DNA of 64,000 nucleotides from Isoetes taiwanensis (GCA_021234155.1 JAJEKV010000004.1:7694109-7758108); one strand, 5' to 3'; shown: positions 1-12,617, counted from the first letter of the stretch. A program made the numbers and translations. The notes: generated from the sequence alone by a model not told the origin.

Positions 1-2653
1 ACTATCAAAAATAAGTATGCCTTGCCTAGGTCGGATGACTTAATGGATCAGCTGCAGGGAGCGAAGATCTTCTCCAAAATAGATCTCAGATCAGGGTATC
101 ACCAGATTAGGATCAAAGAAGAAGACATCCATAAGACAGCGGCGTTCAGACAAGATATGGGCACTATGAGTTCACGCTATGCCCTTTGGATTGTCTAATG
201 CACCAGCCACATTCATGAGGTTAATGAACGACGCCTTCCGCGAATTTTTAGATACCTTCATCATAGTCTTCTTCGACGATATCTTGGTGTATAGCAAGTC
301 CGCGGGATGACCGCCCAACATTTGAGGAAGGTGCTTGAAAGGTCGAGAAGGCATCAACTCTTTTGGCGGTTATCAAAGTGCCACTTCGCGAATGGAAAGA
401 GTGGAGTACTTGGGCCACGCGGATCACAAAGCAGTAAGGCATTTCCACTGCAGGACCCGCGAAAAGATCGAAGCCGGATCGGGCTGGCCGGCACCTAAGA
501 ACACGCGATGAAGTCGAGCTTCCTAGGCCTAGCGGTGCTATTATAGAAGATTCGTGAAGAATTTTGCCAAGGTAGCAGCGCCATTAACGGATCTCACAAA
601 AGGTGGGAAGATAAAAGATTGGGCATCTCATTGGCAAAACAAGGCCCAAAAAGCATTTGAGACACTAAAGGAAGCTTTGACGACGGCGCGGTTTTGGTCT
701 TGCCGGATCCGACCAAAGATAAGCTCAGAGTAACAGATGCTAGCAGGACAAACGACAGCGGCGCAAATCCTCATGCGGTGAGGAAAGAGTAGTGGCCTAT
801 GATTCCAAGAAGTTGAACGACGCCGAGCAAATAGCCACCCAACGACGATCAAGAGCTCCCCGCCATAGTAAGGGCTTTAAGAATTTGGAGGCATTATCTA
901 CTGGGAAGAAAATTCCAGCTAGACACAGATCATCAAAGCCTTCAATACATATTTACGCAGCCGCTCCTCAATTTGAGGCAAAGGAGATGGATGGAATTCT
1001 TGGAGGAATATGACTTTGAGATAAGTTATAAGCCAGGGAAGCTCAACGTGGTTGCGGATGCCCTTTCCAGGAAGCCATTGGCAACAAGAATTCATTGTAA
1101 CGCCATATCAACACTCGTAAGCGAGTTTGGCAAGAAGATCGAGGAAAAATTGCCGACGGACCTCGACTTCAAGGAAGTTTGGGCGAGCATTTCCAAAGAG
1201 GCCAGGACCGACAAGGAAAGGGAGATGTTCAGGCACTACAAGAAGGAGGGAAATTTGCTATACTATAAAAATAAATTGTGTGTGCCAAAATCTTCGGAAG
1301 TTAGAAAGCTTATCTTGAATGATACACACAATAGTCCCATAGCAGGCATGCGGTGGTTCATGAAGACATACTTCAAGATTAGAAGCAGTTATTATTGGCC
1401 CGGCATGAAGAAGGAAATAGCAAAATATATTAGAGAGTGCCGATATGCCCCAGACAAAGCAGGAACAGCTCCGGATTCCGTGTGCCTTGGAACCATTGCC
1501 CGCACTCCAACGCTAAGTGGGAGGTAATAAGCATGGATTTCATTCTGGGACTCCCAAGAACAGCAAGGGGCAAAGATGCCTTGATGGTGGTAGTAGATAA
1601 GTTGTCAAAGATGGCACACTTTGTGCCGTGCAGGACAACCGATACGGCATTAGACACGGCTAACCTATTTGTTAAGGAGATTTTTAGGCTCCATGGCATG
1701 CCGAGGGAGATAATCTCGGATAGAGACTCCAAGTTTATGAGCGCCTTTTGGCAGGACCTATTCACCACCATCCAGACAAAGCTTTCGATGAGCACGGCAT
1801 ATCATCCCCAAACGGATGATGGTCGACGGAGAGGACAAACGGGATCATCGAAGATATGTTAAGAAGCTATGTATGGAACAAGCAATCCAAGTGGGATGAT
1901 TTCATCCACTTAGTAGAGTTTTTATGCATAACAAGCACTAAAGAGTGAGTCATCACAGATGAGCCCTTTTATGATTAATTACGGGTATCAGTGTCTTACC
2001 CCGGATACTTGGCACAACCCTGTGTCCAAGGTGGAAGTCTCCCAGCAGATGCTTTCGGAAATGCAAGACTTGGTGGAGGAAGTGAGAGGATACCTCCTTT
2101 GAAGAAGCAAAAGCGTAAAAGCATCACGACAAGCATAGGACGAAGAAGAGAATTTGAAGTGGGAGACAAAGTTTGGTTGAAGATCAAAGTCAAGCAGGCC
2201 AAGCTCCGCATCGGCAATTGCAAGAAGCTTGCTCCAAGATGGGCTGGACCCTTCAGGATAGGGAAGAGAGTAGGTACCCAATCCTACAAGTTGGACCTGC
2301 CAGCACATCTTAAAATCCATAAAGTTTTCCACGTAAGTCTGCTAAAGAGGCACACCCCAAACCCCGAGGAAGTATTGGAGACAAATGAGTTTTTAGAAAT
2401 GACGGACGAGCATATTGAAATCGTCCCGGAAGTCCTTCTTAATAGATCTTATAAGAAGACGAGAAGGTCAAAATTTCTCCAATACCTTGTGAAGTGGAAG
2501 CACTTACCAGTGGAAGATGCTACGTGGGTACTGGAATCGGATCTTAAGAAGCAGTACCCCGAGTTTATGGAGCAATGCAAGGGTCGGCTCGTCACCGAAG
2601 TAGTCGACATCAGCAACCAAGAAGTCGGCTCAGGCATGTCGATTTGGGGTTAG
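1..2653 (+). pseudogene. pol: Ty3 chromovirus pol remnant (RT, RNase H, integrase, chromodomain)
   Basis: Visible in order: the RT finger/palm block with [15 protein letters not shown] (about 70-120) and the catalytic FFDDILVYS (about 268-297) in a shifted frame; a degenerate RNase H (about 640-1080) ending in EISYKPGKLNVVADALSR; the integrase zinc-binding region with YYWPGMKKEI (about 1390); the integrase core with VISMDFILGLP, ISDRDSKFMSAFW and AYHPQTD (1437-1815); and a C-terminal chromodomain with YLVKWKHLPVEDATWV (about 2420-2580). The open frames 973-1527, 1437-1862 and 1991-2653 are joined by frameshifts, and several conserved residues are lost (for example the first His of the zinc finger region reads AGMRW). 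The polyprotein cannot be made from this copy. Family assignment is secure. Confidence 0.9.
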
Positions 2654-3478
2654 ATTAAAGCATGTGTAGCTAATGTTAATCTACGCATGCAACCTATGCT
2701 AGGCATGGGTTGCATGCGTTATTACCGATGATGAGACCACTAAGGTGCTCTCTAGGGCGTGGTGTAATGTCAATGTAGGCATGACCGCGTTTCCGGTTGG
2801 ATGAGTGGAAGGTAGATTGGAAGTCTACTTCTGCTCCACGGAAGTAGACGACCTCGAGAGAAAGGAGGTCATTCAGGTATGCACTGATAGGAAAAGCACC
2901 TCTAGTCAATGCCTACGGGGGAGGGCCCTTCACGCCCCATATACGGGAAGGACCCAAATCCCACGCTAGGCAACTACAGGTGTAGGCATGAGCGGCATAT
3001 AGGCATGATAGGGCGCTATCTCCTCGGCCAGGATGGGAGAAACATAATCTTCCTACGCCGAGAGATATGCCTTGCATCCATGTAATTGTATTTAATGGGT
3101 GGTTCCCTTACAACCAACCCTTATAATAATAATTAAATATGTACTAACGTAGCGTACATCCTGCAGGCAATTAGAAGGACTGAGCGGCAGGAGGTTAGCG
3201 CTACGAGGACTCATAACACATAATTTTGCCATGATGTGTTGTGAAGTTTTAGCTTAAAACCTTTAAACTATAATCGATGTTAATTTTGTCAATAATAGAT
3301 TATGAAGTAGAGGACGGAAGAGCCTCTCACCATAGTACAATTACAATAAACTACAAAGATTACATGAGGTGATTAATATAACATGAATATAAAAGTTGTT
3401 GTTATTGCAGGATATGCAGGTGCCCAAGGTGGGGAGACGCGTGATGCTGAGGACAGCATCAAGTCAAGGTGGGGAGAA
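2654..3478 (+). other. Non-coding 3' internal region with two polypurine tracts
   Basis: No reading frame of note follows the chromodomain. The block CAAGGTGGGGAGA occurs twice, near 3425 and at 3465-3477, 40 bases apart. The second copy abuts the LTR and is the expected plus-strand primer (polypurine tract). The first looks like a short duplication of it. Confidence 0.7.
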
Positions 3479-5072
3479 TGTGACGTCCAAAGATAATATC
3501 GCCCTAACACGTATATTATATCGCATCGCCACACGTACATGTCACAGTTGACATGTACCTGAGAGCGGGATAACGTTGCACCTAGGAGCTAAAGGTTGCA
3601 CCTAGGGGGCAACTTTGGATGTTGGGTATGTAATTAAACATACACAACAAAAGGTTCCTTGTTCATCCATTTCCAAATGGCTTAAAGCCATTTGTCCATA
3701 TGGATGCCCTAACCTAGATAGGGTCTATATAAGGGCTAAAACCCTAGACCCTAGCTCTCCTTTCATTTTGCCAATTAGGGTTCTCTAGAGCTTCCTTTCC
3801 TTTTTCGCATTTAGGGTTCCCTTGGGCCCATTCGGCCAAGGTAGGACTCGAAATCGCATTGCCGAACTCAAAAAGTTGGATTTGCACAACAAAGTTGTCG
3901 AGTAGCAGCCATCTTCGCCAAGATCGGGGAGTATGGACGCCTTCCGAGGAGGGGGGAGCGAACCAAGGAGCAGGTATCTAGTTGTTCTGTTGTGCAAAAC
4001 CGTCTTTGGGCGTGGCAATATGCCGATTCAGTATGTTAGATCATCTCCAGAAGCCTTGTAGAACCCTAGATCTGAAACTCTAACGAATGAACCTAACATT
4101 GGATGTTAAGTAGATAGATTGATGTGATTCTCTAATCTCGTTACGGATATTGCATGTATTCCACTCTGGACCTCCTTGTATTGGGAAGGGGGTAGAGACC
4201 TAAAGGTCTGGTAGTAGATGCTCCTAGCATAGCACCTTAGTTCCCAAGTATTTGCGTCCGCGGCACGGGAACCCACCGGGTCGTGGGTGAAGGGGCAAGG
4301 CCGGTTGATAAGGAGGAACTTGTCTCATCGCTGGACTGACCCCTCGGTAGTAAAGCCTATCGGGGTCTCTGCTCAAGGGCTAGGCTTAATGGCTTGTCAC
4401 CGCGTGTGGGCAAGGCATGAGCTCGACACTCGTGGGGTGGTGAATATGACCTTCCGGTGAGTTCAAGTCGAATAAGGGCAAGTGGCCCTCTAGCCGCTGC
4501 GATGAGCATGGATGCCCTCGGAGGAGAGGAAACTCTCTTCCCGCCTCATCGGGCTGGGGAGATGCAACCCGCCAGTAGTAGCCCCGTTGGCTATTCACCC
4601 GGCAGGCTACGGTCAAGTCCCAACACTTTTTAGCCTACTCTGCAAAGTGTGCACGGGAGGGGCGGATGGAGTGGACTACCCTAAGCCATGTTCTATGCCA
4701 GCCAAATCCATTGCCATGAATTCTGTCTGCAATGAACTCTGGAGACCTAGCCGTCAGTCATCCCTCTTGAGTCTGAGCCCTGGGTAGGGACTCCCCTTGT
4801 TGTTGTTGCTATGAAGGTATTGTTATCTCTATGATGTTGCTATCTCTATGGTGATTGTATATTGTTAGTTGTGCTCACGTTTGTTTATTCACGCTTCCGC
4901 AGATAGGTCGACCCGATGGAAGACGGGTGAATGACACATCCACTCTTCCCTTTGCTGGCTCTGCCCCATGGGAGTAGAGTCGGGTGGATGGCCCCTGTCA
5001 GGCCGCTGCCAGGGGGAATGCTCCTCCTTCGAATACGATGCGGGCATCGTATAAGGAGTAGGGGACGTCACA
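3479..5072 (+). repeat. 3' LTR of the Ty3 chromovirus
   Basis: The LTR begins TGTGACGTCC just after the polypurine tract and ends GGACGTCACA. The two ends are perfect 10-base inverted repeats with the canonical TG...CA, giving a 1594-bp LTR. A TATAA-type promoter lies about 250 bases in (3726). The GC-rich middle part (about 4250-5060) has no convincing coding frame. The paired LTR is outside the window. Confidence 0.88.
3726..3733 (+). promoter_or_regulatory. Candidate LTR TATA box
   Basis: TATATAAG lies 247 bases into the LTR, followed by an AAACCCTAGA-rich leader. The position fits the U3/R promoter of a plant LTR retrotransposon. Transcription is inferred only. Confidence 0.55.
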
Positions 5073-5869
5073 TTCCCCATCTAGGATGCATCTAACCCAA
5101 CCCCTTATATGATCCCTGTCGGATCGAAGACTCACATGACACATGTCGAATCCATAATGCAGTGCTTACCATTAGAGTTGGAGTCGATCGTGTCATGACT
5201 GGTTCGGCCATATGCCTTGCATATATACAATAACAATCGGCATTTGATGTGATCCGGACAATCTTTTAGAATGTCCCATATTATTACAGAATATTAGAGG
5301 GATCCAGTTATTGCTCTTTCAAATATCTTTAATAACATCAATCAAGTTCCATGAGGGTTAACAAATGAGGTTGTTGACCATATTATTGCTGCGTATAGGC
5401 ATTGCAATTAAACAAACACACACGGGTATGCATTTTTTCAGCAATCAAATATATTGGATTGCTTGGTCGTGTCAATTCAATGTCAAGCTGTCATTGCAAG
5501 CATGGATTTTGAGTTGCAGCCAATTGAGTGGAATAATTTTTACCTTTTGGGTACTGCTCATAGCTTTGTGCTAAGAGGAGGCCGGGCAAGAGATGGAAGG
5601 CCATGAATGCAGGCATTTTGCATAAAAAAAAAGTGCCGGAAAGCACTAACAATTGTGTGTAGTCATGGCAGGGACTCCCATCAGTTTGTTATCTATACAC
5701 ATTTGTGTTTTTGCCTATGAATTGTGATCACTGGAGTTGTAATCAAGCATTTCTACATAGCTTGTTTTCTAGTGCTCATAGACCTAGGAAATCCTATTCG
5801 GTCTTTATAAGAAACTAGAAAAATGCCCAGCATTGCTGGGCTCTTGCTCGGGCTAACTTCGAAAAATAA
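5073..5869. other. Spacer without recognisable genes
   Basis: AT-rich sequence between the chromovirus LTR and the LINE-A tail. Short frames are not supported by any motif. Confidence 0.6.
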
Positions 5870-5897
5870 TAACTATAACTATAACTATAACTATAAT
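5870..5897 (-). repeat. (TTATAG)n 3' tail of LINE A
   Basis: About four and a half copies of ACTATA on the + strand lie about 90 bases beyond the LINE A stop codon. LINEs of several clades end in a microsatellite copied from their template rather than poly(A). Confidence 0.7.
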
Positions 5898-5983
5898 TTA
5901 TTGATCACGCCATTTTTGAGACCCAACAAGGATCTATATGGCAATATGTACATATCATATATCATAAGCATTTTCGAACACAA

Positions 5984-7078
5984 TTAATGTTCATGAGCTA
6001 CTTCCATCTCCTGCATATAATCATAAAATGCAATTATCTCTGTTCTTTCCTTATATACCTTTTTGATGTAGGCGCTCAGTTTCCTTGGTTGAACTTCCAT
6101 AAGCTCTCGCAAGTTACTGCATGTGATTCTAAAGTCCCCCCGAATATCCTCATATGCTGGACATTCAATGAAAGCATGTATCTCATCCTCAATTTGTACC
6201 AAACAGCACGGACAAAGGCGGTATTCCCGTGGAATACGATGCCACCTACCTACTTCAATGGCTAAATGATGCGATGACAGTCTCAGTTGCGAAATCAATT
6301 GCCGCTCTTTAACACTTAAGTCTGCTTGCATGTATGATTGCTCAGAGTCCCCTACAATAGCATTAAACTCAGATCTATAAAATCTCGCTTTTATCTCTTC
6401 TCCAGGTGTCAAGTGCCAGTATTTATTGACAAATTTTTCTCCAACAAAGCCCCTTATATCAGAAAATTTATCCGGCCAACTATAGGGAGTAATCCCCCAA
6501 GCTGCTGCCCATTCCAACACCTTTTGGTACCAGCCACCTTCCTTGAGCATTGACATATGTAAAGCCCGTTTAGGGAGTCTATCTGAGTCCATATTCAGCA
6601 CTCTATTTAAATAATGCAGTGTTTGACTAAGTGCTTCAGCTTCTATGGGCATAAACCCGACCTCAGCCAACATCATTTTGTATGGTGTCTGGATTTTAAC
6701 ACCAAGCTCGAATGCCAGAAATTGTTTTTGCACCTTTTCAATGCAAGCCCATCCCGATTTTGACAACCCTGGAGCCCAAACTGGGCAGCCATACAACATG
6801 ACTGGCTTCACCAAAACACCAAATAGCAATTTCTTAAGATTCCAGTGTTCAAAATTCCTTTCCTTACAGATACGCATCATGCCATACAATGCTCGGAATC
6901 CACCAACACGTCTTTTGGTAGCGGCCAAATTCCATTTATAATTGCCGCTTACCTCAACTCCTAGATACTTATATGCTTTCACTACCTCCAAAGGTTCTCC
7001 ATCTAGCACACATATAGGAGACTCTGTAGTCCCAAAACCTATTACTTTGGTCTTCTCCTTATTAATACACATGCCCAC
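5984..7078 (-). pseudogene. LINE A ORF2, RT thumb and C-terminal zinc segment
   Basis: This continues the RT of the preceding frame after a one-base shift. It starts at CINKEKTKVIGFG, the region just after the FADD box. It includes YKYLGVEVSG (RT/thumb boundary), PVMLYGCPVWAPG, LGVKIQTPYKMML and a C-terminal CPCC...H...C segment (LCPCCLVQIEDEIHAFIECP), a zinc-ribbon-like module typical of this LINE type. The stop is at 5984. No motif argues for an independent gene. Confidence 0.88.
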
Positions 7079-9243
7079 GAGCTATGCAAAATGCTTGCAA
7101 GGCATCCAGGTGCGTTTGTAGACCTTCTATTGTTCTTGATATGAGAACAATATCATCAGCAAAAAGGAGCAACTGAACAATATATCCATGAAGATCTATA
7201 CCAATGCCTCCGTGGGAATATAACCACTGCTCTACCTCATCTATAAATAATCCAAACAACAATGGAGAGCATGGGCAGCCTTGCTTTACCCCTACTGTGC
7301 TATGGATCTTATGCTTTTTATCAAATGGGAAGGAAAGCTCTACAAGGACACGCTGATACAAACATGTTACTGCTTCTTGTAACTCTGTTGGAACTCCCAA
7401 GAATTCCATTCTATCTTGCAACTTTCCTCTTTCTACCCTGTCAAAGGCTTTAGTAAGGTCAACAAAAGCACAAAATACCTTGTTTCCTCGCCCTTTTGCA
7501 GACTCAGTTATGATGCGCAGAGTTACCAGATGATCTATAGTAGAGTAACCTGCACGAAATCCAGCTTGACACGTTGCTCTCACATTTTTTTGATCAGCCC
7601 AGCATGAAATTTTCCTTTCCACCATAGATGCAAAAATCTTAGCTAGGATGTTTCCCACCAAGACTGTTCTATAGTTGCTAACCATATTTCTGTCACCAGT
7701 TTTATAGATTGGAACTACCCTGCTGATGGTCCATGATTCAGGGAAAGTTCCTTCAATCAGCGCCAAATTACAAACCTGTGCAATTTTCTCATATAGCTCC
7801 TCATTACCCCATTTGCATAACTCAGTCACGAGCCCCAAATTGTCCGGTGCCTTACCATTTTTCATGTCTTTGAGAGCATCTTCAACATCCCCTCTGCTAA
7901 AAATGCCTTCCTGAACTGTCCCAGCTTTAGCCATTGGTCTGCAACCATCTACAGTATATAACTTTTTTACTAGTCCCAAAAGGTCTTGCTCTGAGAAGTC
8001 TCCAATGGTAGGATGCTGCTTAGTTTGACGCCAAAATGTTTTTGGGTCTAGTTCCAAATCAGAAATGAGTTTCCGGGTGTGTACTTTTTGCCATTCCCTT
8101 TTCTTATGCTTTGTCACTTTCCGATATGCTTTGCGGGCTGCAATCTTATCAGTTGCCTGCTTAAATGCATCCCTTGCTTTAATACAATCTGAATCAAACC
8201 ATTTTTTGGACTTATAATTTCTCTTCCTTGTCCATCCAAATGCCTCCCTGGCTGCCATAAGTATATCAGCAATAAGAAGGTTACTAAATTCACCTACTTC
8301 TAATGGCCATTCGTGACTAGATAGTATGCTCTGAAGTGCATTAGCATATGTGCCTGCAAGTTTATAATTCAGCCTTAATCGCGTTGCTTTCAGCATTTGC
8401 TTGTGAGGCTCCCATGCATCTGTGGTTAGCTCAAGCTCCAAAGGAGCATGGTCAGAGTCAGGGAGCTGATCTATGACCCGAAAGTTCACCAATTGATCAC
8501 AGTTTGATTTCCCCAACACCAAATCTACAACCGATTGCCCATTGTGCTGAAAACATGTAAATTTATGAGAATCTGGAAACTTTTTAATGTGGTTCATAAC
8601 TACCAACTCCAATGCACCACAAGTCTGTAAAAGGGATTTGCCCATTTTGTTACAAACACTGTCATCTGAGCTTCTGTCAAGTCCATATTCCGCGGCATGA
8701 CACTCTAACAGCATGAGATCATTGCAATCTTCCTCAAATATTGGTGCTTGATATGTACTAATCCTTGCATTAAAGTCACCTGCAATGTAAACTGTGCCTT
8801 TGGTCTGGAAACAAACAACATCCCGGGCAATATGCACAAAGGGATCATTCACATCAAGTCCAGTCTGATCATAAACCTTAGATGGAATAGGCTCAATTGG
8901 TGCAAAATACACAGCTGCAAGGTAAACTGGTTTTGATCCATCTATATGTATCCATAAATACTGTTTATACTCACATACCTTAACCACTGCAACTCAATCA
9001 ACTACTCCTGGCTTTGCAAAACATGCAATCCCGCCCCATCCTCTCTGCCCACTGCCTTTTCTATTCCAAATAGAGTGCACTGTAACAAAACCTTGAATAC
9101 TAGTTAGAGGAGACATCTCATGCTCCCAAGTTTCCAGTAACAGCAGAATATCGTAATTTGAAAGCATTTCATGGCAGCTAAGGAATTTATGCTCGTTTGC
9201 TCCATGTATATTCCATACAAGAACCTTGAGGGTCGCAGTTACC
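7062..9243 (-). pseudogene. LINE A ORF2, endonuclease and RT core
   Basis: The frame opens with LVWNIHGAN near 9232, the endonuclease N-terminal motif. It meets an in-frame TGA just above 8987, then runs open to 7062. Visible: endonuclease GDFNARIS, SDHAPLEL near its end, then RT motifs VVPIYKTGDRN, CAFVDLTKAFDRV (motif A Asp), GVKQGCPCSPLLFGLFI (motif B) and LLFADDIVLIS (catalytic FADD). The frame breaks at 7062-7078 by about one base, and the RT thumb continues in the next frame. One stop plus one frameshift make this copy defective, but it is well preserved and therefore fairly young. Confidence 0.9.
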
Positions 9244-9570
9244 TATTTAGACGGTGATCGGACTACCACTTTACCATTTCGAATGAATGCTTGTTTTCCT
9301 TCAGATTTTAAAAATAAAGATAGTGAATGTAAGTTTGAACATCTAAGAGGCAGTTTGTGTGATACCGAGAGATGTTATCACAACCTATGGGATTCTGGCA
9401 TATTATATTCTGGCATATTATAGTGCATGGCAAAACTGCACTATTACCCACTTAATGTGTGGTACAAACGCAAATGTATGAAGATACTTTTCTAACCCCT
9501 TCATTTTAAGCTGGTAATACTAAAGTTTCTTGTATGGAAAATATAATATCCGGCTAACTGGAGAAACATT

Positions 9571-9590
9571 GGTTGGTTGGTTGGTTGGTT
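9571..9590. repeat. (GGTT)5 microsatellite
   Basis: Five perfect GGTT units in AT-rich spacer. Confidence 0.95.
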
Positions 9591-9912
9591 CTAGTCTATC
9601 TATTTTGTATTACCGGAAACTTTGAAATTTTATTTATGGTAAAACATTGGACATCTAAATTCTACCTTTCTTGTTGGGATCTACCTTCCATTGTGTTAGA
9701 TATCTATGGCCTGTGTTAGAGATATATTTTTCTTTACACACGCTAGTGTTAGAGATATATTTTTCTTTATACGTGCTATTCTGGCAAGTTGTAAATTGTG
9801 TCTCTAGCACAAGGGTTATGCAGGCGCTTTAATAAACTTAAAGGGAACTCCAAGGGTTATGATATAAGATAGATAAGTCGTCGTCATAAAACATATGGTT
9901 TTTGTAACACCA

Positions 9913-10041
9913 CCTTATTATGGTTTGGTTCATACATGTTTGCATGTAAAACCACCTTATTATTGTTTGGTTCACAAATATTGTATACATGTTTGCTCCC
10001 TTATTATTGTTTGGTTCACAAATATTGTATACATGTTTGCA
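9913..10041. repeat. Tandem repeat, about 42-44 bp x 3
   Basis: Three copies begin CCTTATTAT near 9913, 9955 and 9999 and include TTTGGTTCACAAATATTG and ATACATGTTTGC. The last two copies are almost identical. Open frames across it are repeat artefacts. Confidence 0.85.
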
Positions 10042-10348
10042 AAGATAAGCGATGCCAAGCAATGCCAAGCATCAATTGTATGTCTATATTATATGTATGT
10101 CTACACTATAGCATATTTACCATTGGTCCGCAAGGAAAATGCAAATGCATAATATTCTCTTTTGTCTACTTATTTAAACTACAGATAATCCTCAACCTGG
10201 GCTAATATCAGTAATTTTTTTTAAGTTTAAATTGAATTGAGACATCTGCAATCACCTACTAATGAAACAAAGAATAATAAACTGTCGAAGCCTAGTAAAG
10301 ATCTTGTTGTGATTGTGGAATGAACACCCAGATTTATTTTTTGCAACA

Positions 10349-10730
10349 CAAACCATTAACATCAACATATAAAAATTAAATCCCCTCTAAAACCCCTTGT
10401 GGTTTGGGTGCATATTCACAGGGGGGGGTTACTCAGGGCAACGAGAGCTGTTGGATGGGCATATTTGCCCTTTATTCCAAGATCTGGACCGTACATAGCG
10501 ATCCTCGTTTGTGGGGTATGCATGTACAAGTTTTTGTATACTGTATATTAAGGTTTGCAAAATACTATAAGGTTTGAGAGAATGTACTTAATGGTGTTAA
10601 TTTTGTACATGTATTGTAAATATATTTTTGGGGCTCTCGCTGCCCTATGTAACCCCCCGTGTGAATATGCACCCAAACCAAAGGGGGTTTAAGGGGGGTT
10701 TTCATTTAAATGTGTTAAATGCAATGGTTT
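10349..10730. mobile_element. Foldback / MITE-like element
   Basis: Two arms of about 110 bases are inverted repeats: 10349-10460 (with GGTTTGGGTGCATATTCAC and GGGCAACGAGAGC) and 10620-10730 (with GCTCTCGCTGCCC and GTGAATATGCACCCAAACC). They enclose about 160 bases with no coding capacity. A copy of the right arm, including the following hairpin GGGCCTTCGGGCCC near 10786, recurs at 62196-62335, so this is a dispersed family. I could not fix a target-site duplication. Confidence 0.7.
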
Positions 10731-11219
10731 ATGTTAATAATGTTAATGGTAGTTGTGTGTTGATTGTTATATTAAAAAAAAAAATTGGGCCTTCGGGCCC
10801 TAACTAACGCAAACATAGGAAAATGTTATGGGCCTAAATATTAATTACTAAAAAGCACAAAAACATCAAGACAAACAAATTATTCCCATTGCCACTAGTC
10901 CAAGAGAATCAACTGTCAAAATAAACACCCCCTTCTATTGTAAACTGCACATTGTCATGCATATGCTAGTGCATATGGTAACATGTGCTGGTATCAATGC
11001 AAGCCTGTTTTGCCATGGCAAGCATTCATAAGCATATGGCATATGTAAAACAAATTTAATTCATAGGATTAAAAACAAGATATGATTTATAATCATCCCC
11101 GAGCTGCCAAGATTGCAAATTCTTCTTTGGAAAAACCACATTATGGCATTATCCCTGTTATAATGCTAGATATTGGCAATGCCACAGTACTTTTATAATA
11201 AAGTTGGGCAATCCTAATG

Positions 11220-11343
11220 GTTGTTTCCAAGAGCACATAACTTGTAACATCTGGTGCAAGATCTCCAACAAATATGGAATGATCTGGACCAGAATCACCA
11301 CGCTTGTCCCCTATGCCCAAAAATGCCCAGTTTAATCGAAGAA
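11220..11343 (-). pseudogene. RBP45/47-like RRM remnant (single exon piece)
   Basis: The minus-strand frame reads LRLNWAFLGIGDKR, then GPDHSIFVGDLAPDVTSY and LLET. This is the linker plus the first strand (RNP2, IFVGDL) of the second RRM of plant RBP45/RBP47 oligouridylate-binding proteins. After LLET the similarity stops. Only about 40 residues are present, with no RNP1, so it cannot be functional. It lies immediately beside the sucrose synthase remnant on the same strand, which suggests a joined fragment rather than a decayed complete gene. Confidence 0.75.
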
Positions 11344-11603
11344 AGTTGTTCAAACATCCGCGCTTCCCCATTTCAAATCAAATAATAACAGAGTCTAAAA
11401 ATGAACAGATTTAGAGGCTTGATTAGAGGATATAACGGAAATGGATGCAAGTGGTCTACGAGGCAAATGAAGAAATCAAGAATCGATGTTTCAAGTGGGC
11501 TTGAATCGAAAAAGATCTGCGAGAAATTTGAAGAACGGATAATTCGAAACAAGTCAATAAGTTGCACCATAAACTGAGCATGCCTCGCCTCCATATTTAT
11601 GTA

Positions 11604-12617
11604 CTTGAAGAAAGTTGAACAATGGTTGCATGCTTTCGGGGTCACGGAACAGAAGAGAGGAAAGATGTCTATTGAGAAATTGAACCCCATTGCCTACAGA
11701 CTGGGGTCTTGTGAGCTTAGGAAAATGTGCATTAAAAGGTTCAAAGTCCAATTCTAGGACAAAGGGATCAGCACAGTTCCTAGAAACAATAACATATTAG
11801 TAATGTAGAAGACAAATTGGATATCCATAGGAGGAAAGCCTAATGCTTACTTTGATCCATTTGCAAGGCACTCTTTAAATGCCAAGTATTCAGAAACACT
11901 CAGTTGTTCAAGACTAAGCTCATCCACATTGGTTCGCACATACTCCCACACTCCTGGGCGTGGACGAATTGCAAGAGCCACCCATGATGGCAAGATCATA
12001 GCTTCCTGGATAAAAAAGCACCAACATTTAGCAATGTTGAACTAGCTACATTGAAGCTACAAACGTTTGCAAATCTTCTTAAAAAAATTCCACAAAAAAA
12101 TTCCACCTGAGTAGATTGTAGAATACGACCAAACACACCATCTAAGAGCATTTGCCGAGTCTCCTCATCTTCTACAGCGTTTAGCCCATCAATAAGCTGA
12201 TATGGCTGAAGAATTGTGCTACCATTAGCAATAAACCTATATAGCAAATGTATCAGTTGGCGAGGTTCAATGTTGGGCTCTAAAGAGGGGTCCCAAGAAC
12301 GAAGTTTGATCATGATCTAGAACTTTGTGAAGAACAAGCTTAGATCCTAGCATAACTTCCTTAATGTAGATTGAGTGGGACGACATGGCACATTTTGAGA
12401 TGTACTGGGAGGAGGGAGACAGATGTATGGCATATGGCAGGAAATAAAGAATGGAACATTTTCCACACTACTGTTGAAGCTTGAAAGGCTCATACCTTAA
12501 TAAGACGGAAACCAGCTGGTTCCGATGCTCCAAGAGCGAATCCTGAACTCGCTCTCGCATACTTGTCATGCGGGTAAGCACAGGCCCGCCACTAGTCATC
12601 CGGATCAGGGAAGACAT
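11604..12617 (-). pseudogene. Sucrose synthase N-terminal remnant (exons 1-4)
   Basis: Four consecutive minus-strand exons match the N-terminal part of plant sucrose synthase (sucrose + UDP = fructose + UDP-glucose) with correct splice borders. Exon 1, 12496-12617: start region, LTRMTSMRERVQDSLLEHRN. Exon 2, about 12107-12237: ILQPYQLIDGLNAV, FGRILQSTQ. Exon 3, 11851-12005: [17 protein letters not shown]. Exon 4, to 11779: [17 protein letters not shown]-type [12 protein letters not shown]. Intron positions agree with those of the family. Nothing after KYGGE (about 11604) can be matched, and the two glycosyltransferase domains (more than 600 residues) are absent, so this is a truncated DNA-level copy, introns included. 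The exons themselves are undamaged, suggesting recent capture or truncation. Confidence 0.88.

Larger units (their letters stand above)
1..5072 (+). mobile_element. Ty3/gypsy chromovirus, 3' part with 3' LTR
   Basis: The window opens inside a Ty3/gypsy retrotransposon. Reading + strand, it shows reverse transcriptase, RNase H, integrase and a C-terminal chromodomain (1-2653), a non-coding 3' stretch, two polypurine tracts and a 3' LTR (3479-5072). Integrase placed after RNase H is the Ty3 order. The chromodomain assigns it to the chromoviruses, where it is thought to guide integration to particular chromatin. The gag region and 5' LTR lie outside the window, so target-site duplication and LTR divergence cannot be assessed. 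Many frameshifts show an inactive copy. Confidence 0.93.
5870..9243 (-). mobile_element. LINE A (non-LTR retrotransposon), minus strand
   Basis: A single long coding region on the minus strand carries an apurinic-type endonuclease, a reverse transcriptase and a C-terminal zinc-binding segment. The 3' end (low coordinates) finishes in a six-base simple repeat, (TTATAG)n on the minus strand at 5870-5897, instead of poly(A). The 5' end is near 9243 where the endonuclease starts, and no separate ORF1 is visible, so the copy may be 5'-truncated. LINE C shares the same C-terminal architecture (LGVK..TPY, NMD..RLP and a CP-type zinc segment), so both belong to one clade. Confidence 0.9.

Noticed and set aside
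4512-4787. Protein gene inside the Ty3 LTR
   Set aside because: Lies wholly in the LTR, no motif, and composition follows the LTR.
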